Of a stretch of DNA of 64,000 nt, positions 36,107-45,660 are shown in pieces; within the stretch, counting starts at the first letter, position 1, and each line of letters begins with the position of its first letter. Source of the stretch: Kineobactrum salinum (GTDB lineage Bacteria; Pseudomonadota; Gammaproteobacteria; Pseudomonadales; Halieaceae); contig NZ_CP048711.1 of the NCBI RefSeq assembly GCF_010669285.1, positions 620,001-684,000 of the forward strand, read 5' to 3'. The position numbers and the translations under genes are program-made. The notes below the pieces were generated by a model that was not told where the DNA came from, ran no database searches, and saw nothing but the letters and a program-made list of their open reading frames with translations.

Positions 36107-38514
36107 ATGACCGCCACCCAGGCCTGTTTTCACTGCGGCGAACCCCTGCCACCCGGCACTACACTCACTGCGATGATCGACAATATCCCGCAGCCGGTGT
36201 GTTGCCCCGGTTGTCAGGCCGTGGCCAGGCTCATTGCCAGCTCGGGCATGACCGCCTTCTACCGCCAACGCACAGCCTTCAATCAGCGGCCTGAGCCCCC
36301 GGCCGGGGAAACCGGCGAACATTACCAGCTGTACAACGACCCGGCCCTGAAAACCCTGTACTGCACAGCAGTGGACGAGCACAGGGAGCGGGCCCGGTTA
36401 CTGCTGGGAGGCATCAGTTGTGCCGCCTGCACCTGGCTGATCGAACAGAGCCTGCTGGGACAGCCGGGGATTATCGATGCCCAGGTCAATCTGCAGCAAC
36501 AACGGCTGGATGTTCTGTATGATCCCACCGTACTGCAACCTGCTTCACTGTTTGCCCGCGTAGAGGCACTCGGCTACAGTGCGCAACCCTACCAGCACGA
36601 CGACCGGCGGGAGCTGCTCGAGCGCGAATACCGGAGTGAGCTGCGACGCCTCGGCGTTGCGGGCCTGGGCATGATGCAGGTGGGGATGTTTGCCGTGGCC
36701 CTGCACGCCGGTGAAATCCAGGGGATAGCGCGGGAGTACGAAAGCCTGCTGCGAATGGTCAGCCTGCTGGTCGCCAGCTTTGTCGTGGGATTTTCGGCGC
36801 GCCCTTTTTTCACCACCGCCTGGCGTCACTTGCGCCACGGCGCACTGGTGATGGACCTGCCGGTGGCAATGGCGATAGGCCTGGCCTGGAGCGCCAGCGT
36901 GTGGGCCACGCTGACTGGCACGGGACAGGTGTATTTCGATTCAGTGGTGATGTTCAGCTTTTTCCTGCTGCTGGGACGGTTTCTGGAGAAACGGGTGCGG
37001 CGCCGGCATGATCTCGCCGGCCATGAAGCCGAGCAAGCGCTGCCAATGGCGGTCACTGCCTGGCGGGACCAGCGCTGGCAGCGCCTGCCCCGCCGTCTGC
37101 TGGCGGTGGGCGATCGCCTGCGCGTGAAGGCCGGTGAAACCATTGCAGTCGATGGCCAAATCGAGAGCGGGTGCAGCGCAGTGCGCGAGGACAGCTTCAA
37201 CGGTGAGCACCTGCCGCGAACCGTGGGGCCGGGTGACCCCGTATTCGCCGGCACCATCAACCTGGAATCGGCAGTCGAACTGAGCGCCGATACGCTGTAT
37301 CACGGCAGCCGCCTGGCTGCCCTGCAACGCAGCGTCGAACTGGCCACTCGACGCAAGCCCCGCATCGCCCGTCTCGCTGACCGCGTCGCCAGCTGGTTTG
37401 TCGCTGCCATCCTGCTGATTACCTCGGGCACCGCGCTGGTCTGGAGTCAACTGGCACCCGAGCAGGCATTCTGGATCAGCCTGTCAGTGCTGGTCATCAG
37501 TTGCCCCTGCGCGCTGGCACTGGCGACACCGGCAGCACTGACAGCGGCTGCCAGCGGCCTGCGCCGCAGTGGCGTGATTGTACACGGCGACAATGCCCTA
37601 GAATCACTGGCCCGGGCCACCATACTGGTATTCGACAAGACCGGCACGCTGACCGAGGGCAAACTGCAGCAGCAGGATCTGGTGTACTGCGACACCCTCG
37701 ATACCGCTGCGTTGCAAGCGCTGGCGGCGGGCCTGCAACAGTATTCGAATCATCCCGTGGCCCATGCTTTCGATGGCGTGGTTCCGGTCGACGGTGTCAG
37801 CGATGTCACAACCGTGGTCGGCGCTGGCGTCGAAGCACACTGGCAGGGCCACCGCTACCGCATGGGCAGTACCAGCTTCTGTCGGGAACTGGCACCCGGG
37901 CTGGGCGCGCCCCCTGCCACTGCGCTGTACTGGGTGGCCCTGTGTAGCGAGAACCGTCCGCTGGCCTGGTTCGGGCTGCGGGACACCTTGCGGCCGGAAG
38001 CGAAGTCGCTGGTAGCCCAGGCTCGCAACGCAGGCCTGCAACTGGCGCTGCTGACCGGAGACAGCTCCGCAGCCGGTCCGGCACTGGCCGTAGAGCTGGG
38101 CATAAGCGAAGTCGCTACCGGCCTGTCACCCGAGCAGAAAATGGAACAGGTGCGCAGCTGGCAACAGCGGGGTGAAATAGTGGCCGCGGTAGGAGATGGA
38201 CTCAATGACGCTCCGCTGCTGGGACTGGCTGATGCCTCCTTTGCGGTAGCCAACGCCACCGACCTGGCCAGGGCGCAGGCGGATTTCGTGATCGACAGGC
38301 AGGATCTGCACGCCGTCGCCCGCAGCCTGCGCCGGGCGCGCCACTGCCGCAGGGTGATTATACAGAACCTGGGCTGGGCGTTGATCTACAATGGCAGCGC
38401 AATACCGCTGGCGGCGCTGGGCCATGTACCCCGTGGGCTGCGGCACTGGGCATGTCGCTGAGTTCGCTGCTGGTGGTGCTGAATTCACTGCGCCTCAATC
38501 GCGCTCCTTCCTGA
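36107..38514 (+). CDS. ccoI: Copper-translocating P-type ATPase CcoI (FixI), frameshifted near its end
   Basis: P1B-ATPase that exports copper for cbb3 assembly. It begins with a cysteine-rich segment (CFHCGEPLP, CCPGCQ), then a heavy-metal domain with GISCAACTW (about 98-106). Eight membrane helices include the CPC metal site in SCPCALALATPAAL. The phosphorylation site is DKTGTLTEG and the hinge is VGDGLNDAPLL. After LAALGHVP the frame shifts. One more C in the run 38429-38432 gives PWAAALGMSLSSLLVVLNSLRL, the normal last helix, and a stop at 38512-38514. The corrected length is 802 residues. The start at 36107 gives MTATQACFHCG. Confidence 0.93.
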
Positions 38515-38523
38515 GACACTGCC

Positions 38524-38727
38524 GTGGATAGCCTGTACCTGCTCATACCCGTCGCCCTGATCTTCTGTGTGATCGTGATCAGGCTGCTGCTGTGGGCCAT
38601 TGACAATGGCCAGTACGAGGACCTCGACAAAGAGGCCTGGCGCATCCTGGCCGACGAGCGTCAAACAGAGCAGGACAAGCAGCGCGAGCGCGAACAGAAC
38701 CCGACACAGGACCAGCATGATCACTGA
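38524..38727 (+). CDS. ccoS: cbb3-type oxidase assembly protein CcoS
   Basis: Small membrane protein needed for cofactor insertion into cbb3. The 67-residue product starts at a GTG (38524) and reads MDSLYLLIPVALIFCVIVIRLLLWAI, then NGQYEDLDKEAWRILADE, the conserved CcoS tail. Its hydrophilic end overlaps the start of the next gene by 11 bp. Confidence 0.92.
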   Translation: MDSLYLLIPVALIFCVIVIRLLLWAIDNGQYEDLDKEAWRILADERQTEQDKQREREQNPTQDQHDH

Positions 38728-39379
38728 GCTGGTCAGCGCCTTCGGACTGGGACTGGCCGGCGCCGGTCACTGCCTGGGGATGTGTGGAGGAATAGCCGCC
38801 GCGCTGCAATTGGGCGGTGGCCAGGGTACGGGGATGACTCTGGCCTATCACGGGGGCAGGCTCACCAGCTATACGGTGCTGGGCGCTGCCCTGGGTCTGG
38901 CGGCCGGCAGTATCGATATCGCCGCCTGGACCATCGGCCTGCGCTACCTGGCCGGCATCCTGCTGGTCGCCATGGGCTGCTATATCGCCGGCTGGTGGCA
39001 TCTGCTGCAATGGCTGGAGCGGGGCGGTGCCGTGCTGTGGCGGCCGGTGCAGAAATGGACAGGCTCACTGCTGCCACTGCGTCACCCCGCTCAGGCCGCG
39101 GTGCTGGGCATGTGTTGGGGGTTGATGCCCTGCGGCCTGATCTACAGCAGCCTGGCCTGGGCCGCCACCGCCCAGGATTACCGGCTGTCGGCACTGATGA
39201 TGCTGTTTTTCGGCTTGGGCACCCTGCCCGCGATGCTGGCGACCAGTTTCGGCGCCGGGCGCGTACAAGCGCTGCTGCGGCGCCGCGGCTTGAAAGCTCT
39301 GATCGGTCTGCTGCTGATCTGCGCGGGGCTGTGGTCGCTGTATACTACCATTGCTCACCACAGCCATCTCGGTCACTGA
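38717..39379 (+). CDS. TauE/SafE-like (UreH-type) membrane protein linked to cbb3 genes
   Basis: Six-helix membrane protein of 220 residues, with LAGAGHCLGMCGGIAAALQL near the N-terminus and GMCWGLMPCGLIYSSLAWA near residue 130. The paired GHCxGMCGG and GLMPCG motifs are those of the sulfite-exporter/UreH-type proteins that close many ccoGHIS clusters. Its conserved Cys, His and Met residues suggest metal handling, probably copper, but transport activity is unproven. It overlaps ccoS at its start and the convergent symporter gene by 7 bp at its end. Confidence 0.82.
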   Translation: MITELVSAFGLGLAGAGHCLGMCGGIAAALQLGGGQGTGMTLAYHGGRLTSYTVLGAALGLAAGSIDIAAWTIGLRYLAGILLVAMGCYIAGWWHLLQWLERGGAVLWRPVQKWTGSLLPLRHPAQAAVLGMCWGLMPCGLIYSSLAWAATAQDYRLSALMMLFFGLGTLPAMLATSFGAGRVQALLRRRGLKALIGLLLICAGLWSLYTTIAHHSHLGH

Positions 39380-40797
39380 TGCCGGACAGCTGGGGCGGCC
39401 GTGCGATACCGGCCTGCCATCAAACCCAACCACAGCAGCAACAGGCCCGCCAGAATACCGGGAAGGCCTTCATACACTGCGTTGTGCAAACCCAGGTAAC
39501 GCCACAGCAGCGCGACCGCCAGCCCCACCACCACAGCCAACACCGACAGCGACTGGGCGGGCCTGTGGCCCAGGCTCAACACCACAAGCAGGGGAGCCAG
39601 GGCGCTCGCCATGCCCGACCAGGAGAGTATCACCAGATTGAAGACCGACTGCTGGTTGAGCAGCGCCCAGGCCAATGCCAGTACGCAGATGCCGAGGGTG
39701 GCGAACTTGATCAGCAGTGTACTGCCAACCCGGCCGGGTAGCAGGTCGTGAGTCAGCGCGGCGGAACAGCTCAGCACCAGCGAATCTGCGGTAGACATCG
39801 TAGCGGCAAAAATACCCGCCAGCACCAGCCCCACCAGCACTGGAGGCAGCAGTTCCACCGCCATGGTGGGCAGCGCCAGTTCGGCATCAAACTCCGCACC
39901 GTGGCTCAGGTAGATCCGCGACAACATGCCCACCCCGGTGGCAAGACTGTAGAACGCCGTAAACCACAGGTAGTACCAGAGGCGGGCCCGCACCATGCTG
40001 TCATTGTTGTCCAGGGTCATGAAACGAACCATGACATGGGGCTGACCGATCACTGACAGGCCGGCAAACAGCCAGCCCAGCGCGAACAACACTGCACCGG
40101 CCAGGCCCGGCAGGACCAGGTCATCGGGTGCCCAGTCCAGAAAACCGTCGATTGCCGCCATTTGCTGCAGCGCACTGTCGACCCCTCCTACCGAGAGTAC
40201 CGCCACTACCAGCAGCAGGGCCATTGCCACCACCATTACCATCGACTGCGCCGCATCCGTCCAGATCGAGGCGCGAATGCCTCCGGCAAAGCAGTACAGT
40301 GTCACCATGATGGCGCCGAGCACTGCGCCGAGCCAATCGGGCCAGCCGAACAACACATGCAGGGCCTTGCTGCCGGCAACGAGTTGGGCGCTGGCATAGG
40401 CCAGCAGAAACAACAGCGAGATAACACCGATGAGGCGCTGCAAGCCCGGCTGTCCGGCGCCGTACCAGTTGGCGAGGACGCCGGCATAGCTGACCTCGCC
40501 GGTACGGGCCGTGGCCGCCCGCAGGCGATGGTGAATCAGCATGGAGGCGATGAAGTCACCCGCAATCCAGCCTATCATCAGCCAGATTGAGGCGAGACCG
40601 GTGGCGTAGGTGTAGCCGATAACGCCGATGAACATGTAACCACTGTTATTGGTCGCTACCGCGGACAAACCCACCAGCCAGGGACGGACACTGGCGCTGG
40701 CAAGGTAGTAGTCCTCCCGTGTGCCGCGACTCAATCTGGCGGAGGACACGCCGATCAGCGTGAACAGCAGCAGGAAAACCAGAAAGGAGAGAATCAT
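39373..40797 (-). CDS. Sodium:solute symporter (SSF family), possibly for osmolytes
   Basis: The 474-residue protein has about 12-13 hydrophobic helices and the SSF fold. Landmarks are TREDYYLASASVRPWLVGLSAVATNNSGYMFIGVIG (SSF helix 1-2 region with the unwound sodium/substrate segment), YCFAGGIRASIWTDAAQSMVMV and FAATMSTADSLVLSCSAAL (sodium-site Ser/Thr). It resembles the PutP/proline-betaine branch. It lies 59 bp downstream of the ectoine operon in the same direction, so uptake of a compatible solute is plausible; the substrate cannot be read from sequence. Confidence 0.85.
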   Translation of the reverse strand: MILSFLVFLLLFTLIGVSSARLSRGTREDYYLASASVRPWLVGLSAVATNNSGYMFIGVIGYTYATGLASIWLMIGWIAGDFIASMLIHHRLRAATARTGEVSYAGVLANWYGAGQPGLQRLIGVISLLFLLAYASAQLVAGSKALHVLFGWPDWLGAVLGAIMVTLYCFAGGIRASIWTDAAQSMVMVVAMALLLVVAVLSVGGVDSALQQMAAIDGFLDWAPDDLVLPGLAGAVLFALGWLFAGLSVIGQPHVMVRFMTLDNNDSMVRARLWYYLWFTAFYSLATGVGMLSRIYLSHGAEFDAELALPTMAVELLPPVLVGLVLAGIFAATMSTADSLVLSCSAALTHDLLPGRVGSTLLIKFATLGICVLALAWALLNQQSVFNLVILSWSGMASALAPLLVVLSLGHRPAQSLSVLAVVVGLAVALLWRYLGLHNAVYEGLPGILAGLLLLWLGLMAGRYRTAAPAVRHQ

Positions 40798-40856
40798 TCG
40801 CTTACCGTCGTATCATCCCCGACGCCGGTTGGCGTTAACCCACAGACTGCCCGGAT

Positions 40857-42299
40857 TCAGGACGCGAGGCAGATCGCCCGGCCGTGATCGTGCGGTTCCA
40901 CCAGCGAGGCGTGCAGGCTTTTGATCGCCATGTCATAGTCGTGGTCGTTGACCACGAACTGCATATCCACCTGCCGCATGGACTGATGAATGGCCAATAC
41001 GCTGACGTCGTGCTTCGACAGCGCGCCGACCGTGCGGGCCAGGATACCAGGCACTTGCATATCGCTGCCTATCGCGGAGACGATCGCCACCTTCTGCTGC
41101 CTGATTTCCGCTTCTGGATAAATCTCCGCCAACGCAGTCTTGATCCGCTTGACGGTCTTCAGGTTGGTGTCGAGGTAGTGGGTCACGGTATTGGCATTGA
41201 TGTCCTTGGCCACGACATGGGCCTTGAAGCGCTGAATCACGCGCAGTATCTCAGTATCGTAGCGACCGACGATGCCCGCCATGTCCTGGTCAAACAATTC
41301 CAGCGCGTAGACCCCGCGGCAACCGGCAATGATTTCGACACAGGCTGTATCGCTGATGTAATCGCCGGTGATAAGGGTGCCGGCGTGCTCCGGCTCGAAG
41401 GTGTTCTTGACCCGCAGGGGAATACCGTTCTGGCGCAGGCCCTTTGCCGCCTTGGGATGTATTGCCTCCATCCCGAGGTTGGCCAATTGGTCGGCGACAT
41501 CGTAGTTGGTGCGCCCGATGGGGACCGCGTTATCCTCCCCAACCAGTCTGGGGTCAGCACTGCTCAGGTGAAACTCCTTGTGGATCACCGCCTCCCGGGC
41601 ACCGGTGAGTACAGCGATCCTGCTGAAGGTCATCTCGCTGTAACCGCGGTCGAAGTTGGTGATCAGGCCTTCGCTGCAATGCGCATAACCGGTTACCACC
41701 GGCAGTTCGGAGTCCAGGTCGATGTTGGCAAATTGCTGCCGGATGCAATCATCCAGCGTCAGGGTCTCGGTCGACTGCCAGCCGGTGAGATCGACAAAAC
41801 GCGCGTTGATGCCGTCGTACTGCAGCAGCCTGGCCATATTCCAGGCGCTGTGCGCTTCGCCCACACTGGACAACATCTCGCGCACGGTGACCAGGTGGTC
41901 GTCCACCGAAAAGTGGCCATGGCCACAGAGGCTGTGCAGGTCATTGAGGCACTTGGCGGCATTGTCCAGGCGCTCCCCTATGAAGCGGTTCGCCTCCTGC
42001 AGGCCTTCCGGGCCGGTGAACAGGCTGGTGTTGACTGCGTACATGTCCGCACGCACCACCTCCAGGGCCTCTTCCCAGCTCCGGTCCTTGAAACTGCTGG
42101 CGAACATCCCATAGACGCCCGGCTTGCCATCCTTCTTGCGCTCCAGCAACTTGTCGGTCATGCCACCGTAGGCGGACACCACAAAGGCCCGCTGATAAGG
42201 CGTGTCCCCGTTGCGCTGGCCAAAAACAATGCTGTCCCTGACCGCGGCATAATTGCTCATCGACGTGCCGCCGATCTTTTCTACTGTGTGTTTGTTCAC
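40857..42299 (-). CDS. ask_ect: Ectoine-pathway aspartate kinase (Ask_Ect)
   Basis: Phosphorylates aspartate to feed aspartate semialdehyde into ectoine synthesis. The 480-residue protein starts HTVEKIGGTSMSNYAAVRDSI. The KIGGTSM motif is the specialised Ask_Ect form of the kinase KFGGTS motif. NFDRGYSEMTFSRIAVLTGA and the ACT-domain tail (VAIVSAIGSDM, HQSMRQVDMQFVV) follow. The GTG at 42299 is chosen for its GGGAGGGA ribosome-binding site and family start. It closes the ectABC-ask operon, where it should bypass feedback inhibition of housekeeping aspartokinase. Confidence 0.96.
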   Translation of the reverse strand: MNKHTVEKIGGTSMSNYAAVRDSIVFGQRNGDTPYQRAFVVSAYGGMTDKLLERKKDGKPGVYGMFASSFKDRSWEEALEVVRADMYAVNTSLFTGPEGLQEANRFIGERLDNAAKCLNDLHSLCGHGHFSVDDHLVTVREMLSSVGEAHSAWNMARLLQYDGINARFVDLTGWQSTETLTLDDCIRQQFANIDLDSELPVVTGYAHCSEGLITNFDRGYSEMTFSRIAVLTGAREAVIHKEFHLSSADPRLVGEDNAVPIGRTNYDVADQLANLGMEAIHPKAAKGLRQNGIPLRVKNTFEPEHAGTLITGDYISDTACVEIIAGCRGVYALELFDQDMAGIVGRYDTEILRVIQRFKAHVVAKDINANTVTHYLDTNLKTVKRIKTALAEIYPEAEIRQQKVAIVSAIGSDMQVPGILARTVGALSKHDVSVLAIHQSMRQVDMQFVVNDHDYDMAIKSLHASLVEPHDHGRAICLAS

Positions 42300-42398
42300 T
42301 GTCCCTCCCGGACTTTGATTCGCTCGTCTGCGCACCAGTTCTGGGATTGTGTGGCGCTCTCCATCATTACCGGTTGACTGCCTGCCCATCGGTGCGCC

Positions 42399-42803
42399 TC
42401 AGGCCGTCACCGTTTCGGCTGTAAGCTCGTAGGCACCGTCGGCATTGTGGACTTCCTTGCCATGCAACGGCGGATTGAAGACACAGGCCATCTTCATCTC
42501 GCTGGTCGCACGCAGCATATGCTCATCGTGCTGGTCCAGAATGTAGATCGTGCCCGGTTTGATCGGATAGCGTTTGCCATCCGCCAGGGTTTCAACCTCA
42601 CCTTCTCCGGACATGCAGTAGACCGACTCCAGATGATTCTGGTAGTGCATGCGGAAATCCGCGCCTGCATATATCGTCGTAATATGGAACGAAAAGCCCA
42701 TATTGTCATCGCGCAGCAGCAGGCGGGTGCTGTCCCAATTACCACCGGGATCAACAATCTTGCGGCCTTCGCCGGCAGCGGTTTCCAGGTCTCTTACGAT
42801 CAT
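42399..42803 (-). CDS. ectC: L-ectoine synthase
   Basis: Cyclises N-gamma-acetyl-L-2,4-diaminobutyrate to ectoine. The 134-residue cupin reads [17 protein letters not shown] and carries metal-binding residues in [37 protein letters not shown] and [14 protein letters not shown], all typical of EctC. The ATG at 42803 is the conserved start; a slightly longer frame to 42830 is not conserved. No ectD hydroxylase follows, so 5-hydroxyectoine is not indicated here. Confidence 0.97.
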   Translation of the reverse strand: MIVRDLETAAGEGRKIVDPGGNWDSTRLLLRDDNMGFSFHITTIYAGADFRMHYQNHLESVYCMSGEGEVETLADGKRYPIKPGTIYILDQHDEHMLRATSEMKMACVFNPPLHGKEVHNADGAYELTAETVTA

Positions 42804-42854
42804 TGAATAGTCCTCACAAAATGAATTCACGGAAGCGCGCGGGATAGACGCGGC

Positions 42855-44189
42855 TCACACTGCCTTGCTGAATTTGTCGTCGTCCGAGACGCTGTAGTCC
42901 TCCTCGAAGTAGTCTACTTCTTCGGGAATACTGCCCTGCGCGGCACAGGTTTCAGCTACAGCCTGTTCCACGATGTCGATGCCCCGTTTCAGGTTTTCAT
43001 CAGAGATCGTCAGCGGGCACAGAAACTTGACCACATGGTTGTCGGCGCCGCTGGTTTCAATCATCAGGCCTTTCTGAAAAGCCTTGCGGGTAATCTTGCC
43101 TGCGATTTCGCCGTTGACACAGTTGATGCCCTGGAACATGCCGCGGCCGCGGGTAGTGAAGTTGCCCTCACCGTATTTTTCAACAATGGCTTCCAGGCGC
43201 TTGGAAATATAGCGTCCCTTGGCCTGCACTTGCTGGGCGAAACTGTCGTCCGACCAGTATTCGTTGATCGCCGCAGTCGCAGTTACAAAAGCCATGTTGT
43301 TGCCGCGGAAGGTACCGTTGTGCTCGCCGGGCTTCCACTGGTCCAGCCCGGGCTTTATCAGTACCACTGCAAACGGCAGTCCGTAGCCGCTCAGGGACTT
43401 CGACATGGTCACGATGTCGGGTGAGATGCCCGCTTCCTCAAAACTGAAGTAGGCGCCAGTGCGGCCACAACCGGCCTGGATGTCATCCACTATCAACAAC
43501 ACGTCGTGCTTGCGGCATACTGCCTCCAGGTTGCGCAGCCACTCGAAGCTGGCCGCGTTGATGCCGCCCTCGCCCTGCACTGTTTCGACCACTACCGCGG
43601 CCGGGAGATCGACCCCGCTGCTGGAGTCGGAAAGCACCTTGTCCAGATAGGCCGTGGTGTCCACCTCATCGCCGAGATAGCCGTCATAGGGCATGCGGCT
43701 GCTGCCATTAAGGCTGACTCCCGCGGCTCCGCGGTGGTGTGAGTTGCCGGTAGTGGCCAGCGAACCCAGACTTACGCCGTGGAAACCATTGGTGAAGGAG
43801 ATAATGTTCTCGCGCCCGGTTATGTTGCGGGCCAGCTTCAGGGCAGCCTCAACTGCGTTGGTACCGGTGGGGCCGGTGAATTGCATCACGAACTCAAGAC
43901 CACGCGGCTTCAGGATCTTCTCATTGAAGGTGTCGAGAAACTCGGCCTTGGCCCGGGTATGGAGATCAAGGCCGTGGCTGATGCCGTCTTCTTCGATATA
44001 GGCGATCAACTTTCGCTTGAAGGCCGGATTATTGTGGCCATAGTTCAGTGTTCCTGCTCCGGCCAGGAAGTCCAGGTATTCATGGCCTTCCTCGTCATAG
44101 AGAAACTCGCCCTTGGCGCGGTGAAAAACACGCGGAAAAGTGCGGGCATAGCTTTGTACTTCCGATTCGATTTCTTCAAAAATTTTCAT
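42855..44189 (-). CDS. ectB: Diaminobutyrate-2-oxoglutarate transaminase
   Basis: PLP enzyme forming 2,4-diaminobutyrate from aspartate semialdehyde and glutamate. The 444-residue protein begins [19 protein letters not shown] and contains [46 protein letters not shown] and [14 protein letters not shown]. The catalytic lysine is in [12 protein letters not shown] and a [11 protein letters not shown] segment follows. It is slightly longer than many EctB proteins because of an acidic C-terminal tail. It sits between ectA and ectC in the standard operon. Confidence 0.97.
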   Translation of the reverse strand: MKIFEEIESEVQSYARTFPRVFHRAKGEFLYDEEGHEYLDFLAGAGTLNYGHNNPAFKRKLIAYIEEDGISHGLDLHTRAKAEFLDTFNEKILKPRGLEFVMQFTGPTGTNAVEAALKLARNITGRENIISFTNGFHGVSLGSLATTGNSHHRGAAGVSLNGSSRMPYDGYLGDEVDTTAYLDKVLSDSSSGVDLPAAVVVETVQGEGGINAASFEWLRNLEAVCRKHDVLLIVDDIQAGCGRTGAYFSFEEAGISPDIVTMSKSLSGYGLPFAVVLIKPGLDQWKPGEHNGTFRGNNMAFVTATAAINEYWSDDSFAQQVQAKGRYISKRLEAIVEKYGEGNFTTRGRGMFQGINCVNGEIAGKITRKAFQKGLMIETSGADNHVVKFLCPLTISDENLKRGIDIVEQAVAETCAAQGSIPEEVDYFEEDYSVSDDDKFSKAV

Positions 44190-44254
44190 TGTGGATTCCC
44201 TGGCTGATGAATTGAGTAGGGTGAATTTCCAGCCGGCATGAGCCGGCGGCACGA

Positions 44255-44770
44255 TCAGTGGGCAACAGCCCGCAGCGCCGGTCGCGGCAGCGGCCCGATG
44301 CGAACCAGCATCTCGGTATCATGGCTGCGCTCGAAGTGCAGCTCGCGGTCAAACATGACTGATTGCCGGACCTCGGCACCGCGCTTGCGTGCCAGCCCCT
44401 CGAACAGGGCCCAGGACGCATCGTTGTCCCGGGTAATGGTGGTTTCCAGGTAGTCGATATCGCTGTTGCCGTCGCGGTCCAGGATATGGGCCAGCATACG
44501 CCCGGCCAGACCCTGGCCGCGGCCTTCTTCGCTGACCGCCACCTGCCAGATAAAGAGAGTGCGGGGCTGTTGCGGCACCCGGTAACCGGAGATAAACCCC
44601 ACCACCGTGCCGTCGAGTTCGGCAATCACGGAGGTCGACGAGAAATGGCTGCACTGCAGCAGATTACAGTAGGCCGAATTCACGTCCAGCGGCGGGCATG
44701 CCTCGATCAGACGATGGACCGCCATGCCGTCATTGTCGCGGGGAGGTCGGAGAACCAGTTGGCTTGCCAT
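44255..44770 (-). CDS. ectA: L-2,4-diaminobutyrate acetyltransferase
   Basis: GNAT-family enzyme acetylating diaminobutyrate with acetyl-CoA. The 171-residue protein has [34 protein letters not shown], the EctA signature. The acetyl-CoA loop [15 protein letters not shown] and [19 protein letters not shown] follow. The ATG at 44770 has AGAGGTGA at a good distance; a GTG at 44782 in frame is less well placed. It is the first gene of ectABC-ask. Confidence 0.96.
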   Translation of the reverse strand: MASQLVLRPPRDNDGMAVHRLIEACPPLDVNSAYCNLLQCSHFSSTSVIAELDGTVVGFISGYRVPQQPRTLFIWQVAVSEEGRGQGLAGRMLAHILDRDGNSDIDYLETTITRDNDASWALFEGLARKRGAEVRQSVMFDRELHFERSHDTEMLVRIGPLPRPALRAVAH

Positions 44771-44805
44771 AATCACTTTCACCTCTAATGTTTAGAAGGC
44801 TACGC

Positions 44806-44834
44806 ATTATAACGGCAATTGGGCAGAAAATAAA
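44806..44834 (-). promoter_or_regulatory. Promoter of the ectABC-ask operon
   Basis: On the minus strand a perfect TATAAT -10 box occupies 44806-44811, 36 bp before the ectA ATG. At 17 bases upstream the hexamer TTTATT (44829-44834) is a weak -35. The surrounding 44780-44950 stretch is distinctly AT-rich, as is usual for osmoregulated promoters. Confidence 0.55.
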
Positions 44835-44871
44835 CCGCAGATATCGCCTTGATTGCGGAGTTAATGCACTT

Positions 44872-44886
44872 TGTCAATTTCTGACA
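44872..44886. promoter_or_regulatory. Candidate EctR operator
   Basis: TGTCA-ATTTC-TGACA is a perfect 5-bp-arm inverted repeat in the divergent ectA-ectR region. It lies between the ectA promoter and the ectR gene, where a MarR-type EctR would bind. Short arms make this tentative. Confidence 0.35.
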
Positions 44887-45003
44887 GGGCTTTTTGTATT
44901 TTGTTTTCTAATCAATTATAGTACGGCTGTTGGTATTCAATCGTCAGACCCGGCAGACAATGGTCCGGGCCGACATACCGGGAAACCGGGGAGGACATAC
45001 GCT

Positions 45004-45558
45004 ATGCAGGCTGTTTCCACCAAACGGGACGCTCTCGTGTACCGGATCGATGAGGTGCTGGTAGCCCTGCGCCGGGTAATCCGGGCCACCGACCTCCATT
45101 CCCGTCACCTGGCCAAGACCACGGGCCTGACTTCGCCCCAGATCCTGCTGCTGCAGACCATCCGTGACCAGGGGCAGGTGACCATTGGCCAGCTCGCCAC
45201 CGACATCAGCCTCAGCCAGGCCACAGTGACCTCGATCCTTGACCGGCTGGAGAAACGCGGGCTGGTGTACCGCGAGCGGTCCTGCACCGACAAGCGTAAG
45301 GTGCACGCACACCTGACCAATGCCGGCATGGAGGTACTCAAGCATGCCCCGGTACCGCTGCAGGAGCAGTTCACCCGCGAATTCGGGGAGCTGGAAGAAT
45401 GGGAGCAGGCCATGATCATTTCCTCGCTGCAGCGCATCGCCGGAATGATGGACAAGGGGCAGCTCAGCGCCTCGTCGGTGCTCGACATCGGCATTCTGGA
45501 AGACTGCCCGGCGGATCCGGCCGAAGACCACCGTCAGCGTCAGGCTGTGGGGGAATAG
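45004..45558 (+). CDS. ectR: MarR-family regulator EctR
   Basis: Divergent from ectABC, where EctR represses the ectoine genes in methanotrophs and other halophiles. The 184-residue protein has the MarR winged helix: LTSPQILLLQTIRDQGQVTIGQLATDIS, LSQATVTSILDRLEKRGLVYRER and wing residues CTDKRKVHAHLT. Helical dimer ends complete it. The ATG at 45004 gives MQAVSTKRDALVYRIDEVL. A frame open back to 44788 lacks conservation and would span the promoter region. Confidence 0.9.
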   Translation: MQAVSTKRDALVYRIDEVLVALRRVIRATDLHSRHLAKTTGLTSPQILLLQTIRDQGQVTIGQLATDISLSQATVTSILDRLEKRGLVYRERSCTDKRKVHAHLTNAGMEVLKHAPVPLQEQFTREFGELEEWEQAMIISSLQRIAGMMDKGQLSASSVLDIGILEDCPADPAEDHRQRQAVGE

Positions 45559-45580
45559 ACCGGGCGCCAGGGCTGCGGAA

Positions 45581-45609
45581 TTTACCTCACCGCGCTTCGC
45601 GTCTACAAT
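45581..45609 (+). promoter_or_regulatory. Candidate sthA promoter
   Basis: TTTACC (45581-45586) and TACAAT (45604-45609) with a 17-base spacer lie about 50 bp upstream of the sthA ATG, in the 102 bp between ectR and sthA. Confidence 0.4.
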
Positions 45610-45660
45610 GCGCAACCTTGACAGCCAGCGGACACTCCCGCTTTCCAGGTAATGGGGTAA

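Noticed and set aside
40798-40856. Terminator after the ectoine operon
   Set aside because: A GACGCC/GGCGTT hairpin exists but is short and has no T tract, so it is not supported as a terminator.
40884-42377. A 497-codon open frame opposite the ectoine aspartokinase
   Set aside because: No family resemblance; the aspartokinase reading is unambiguous and in the correct operon.
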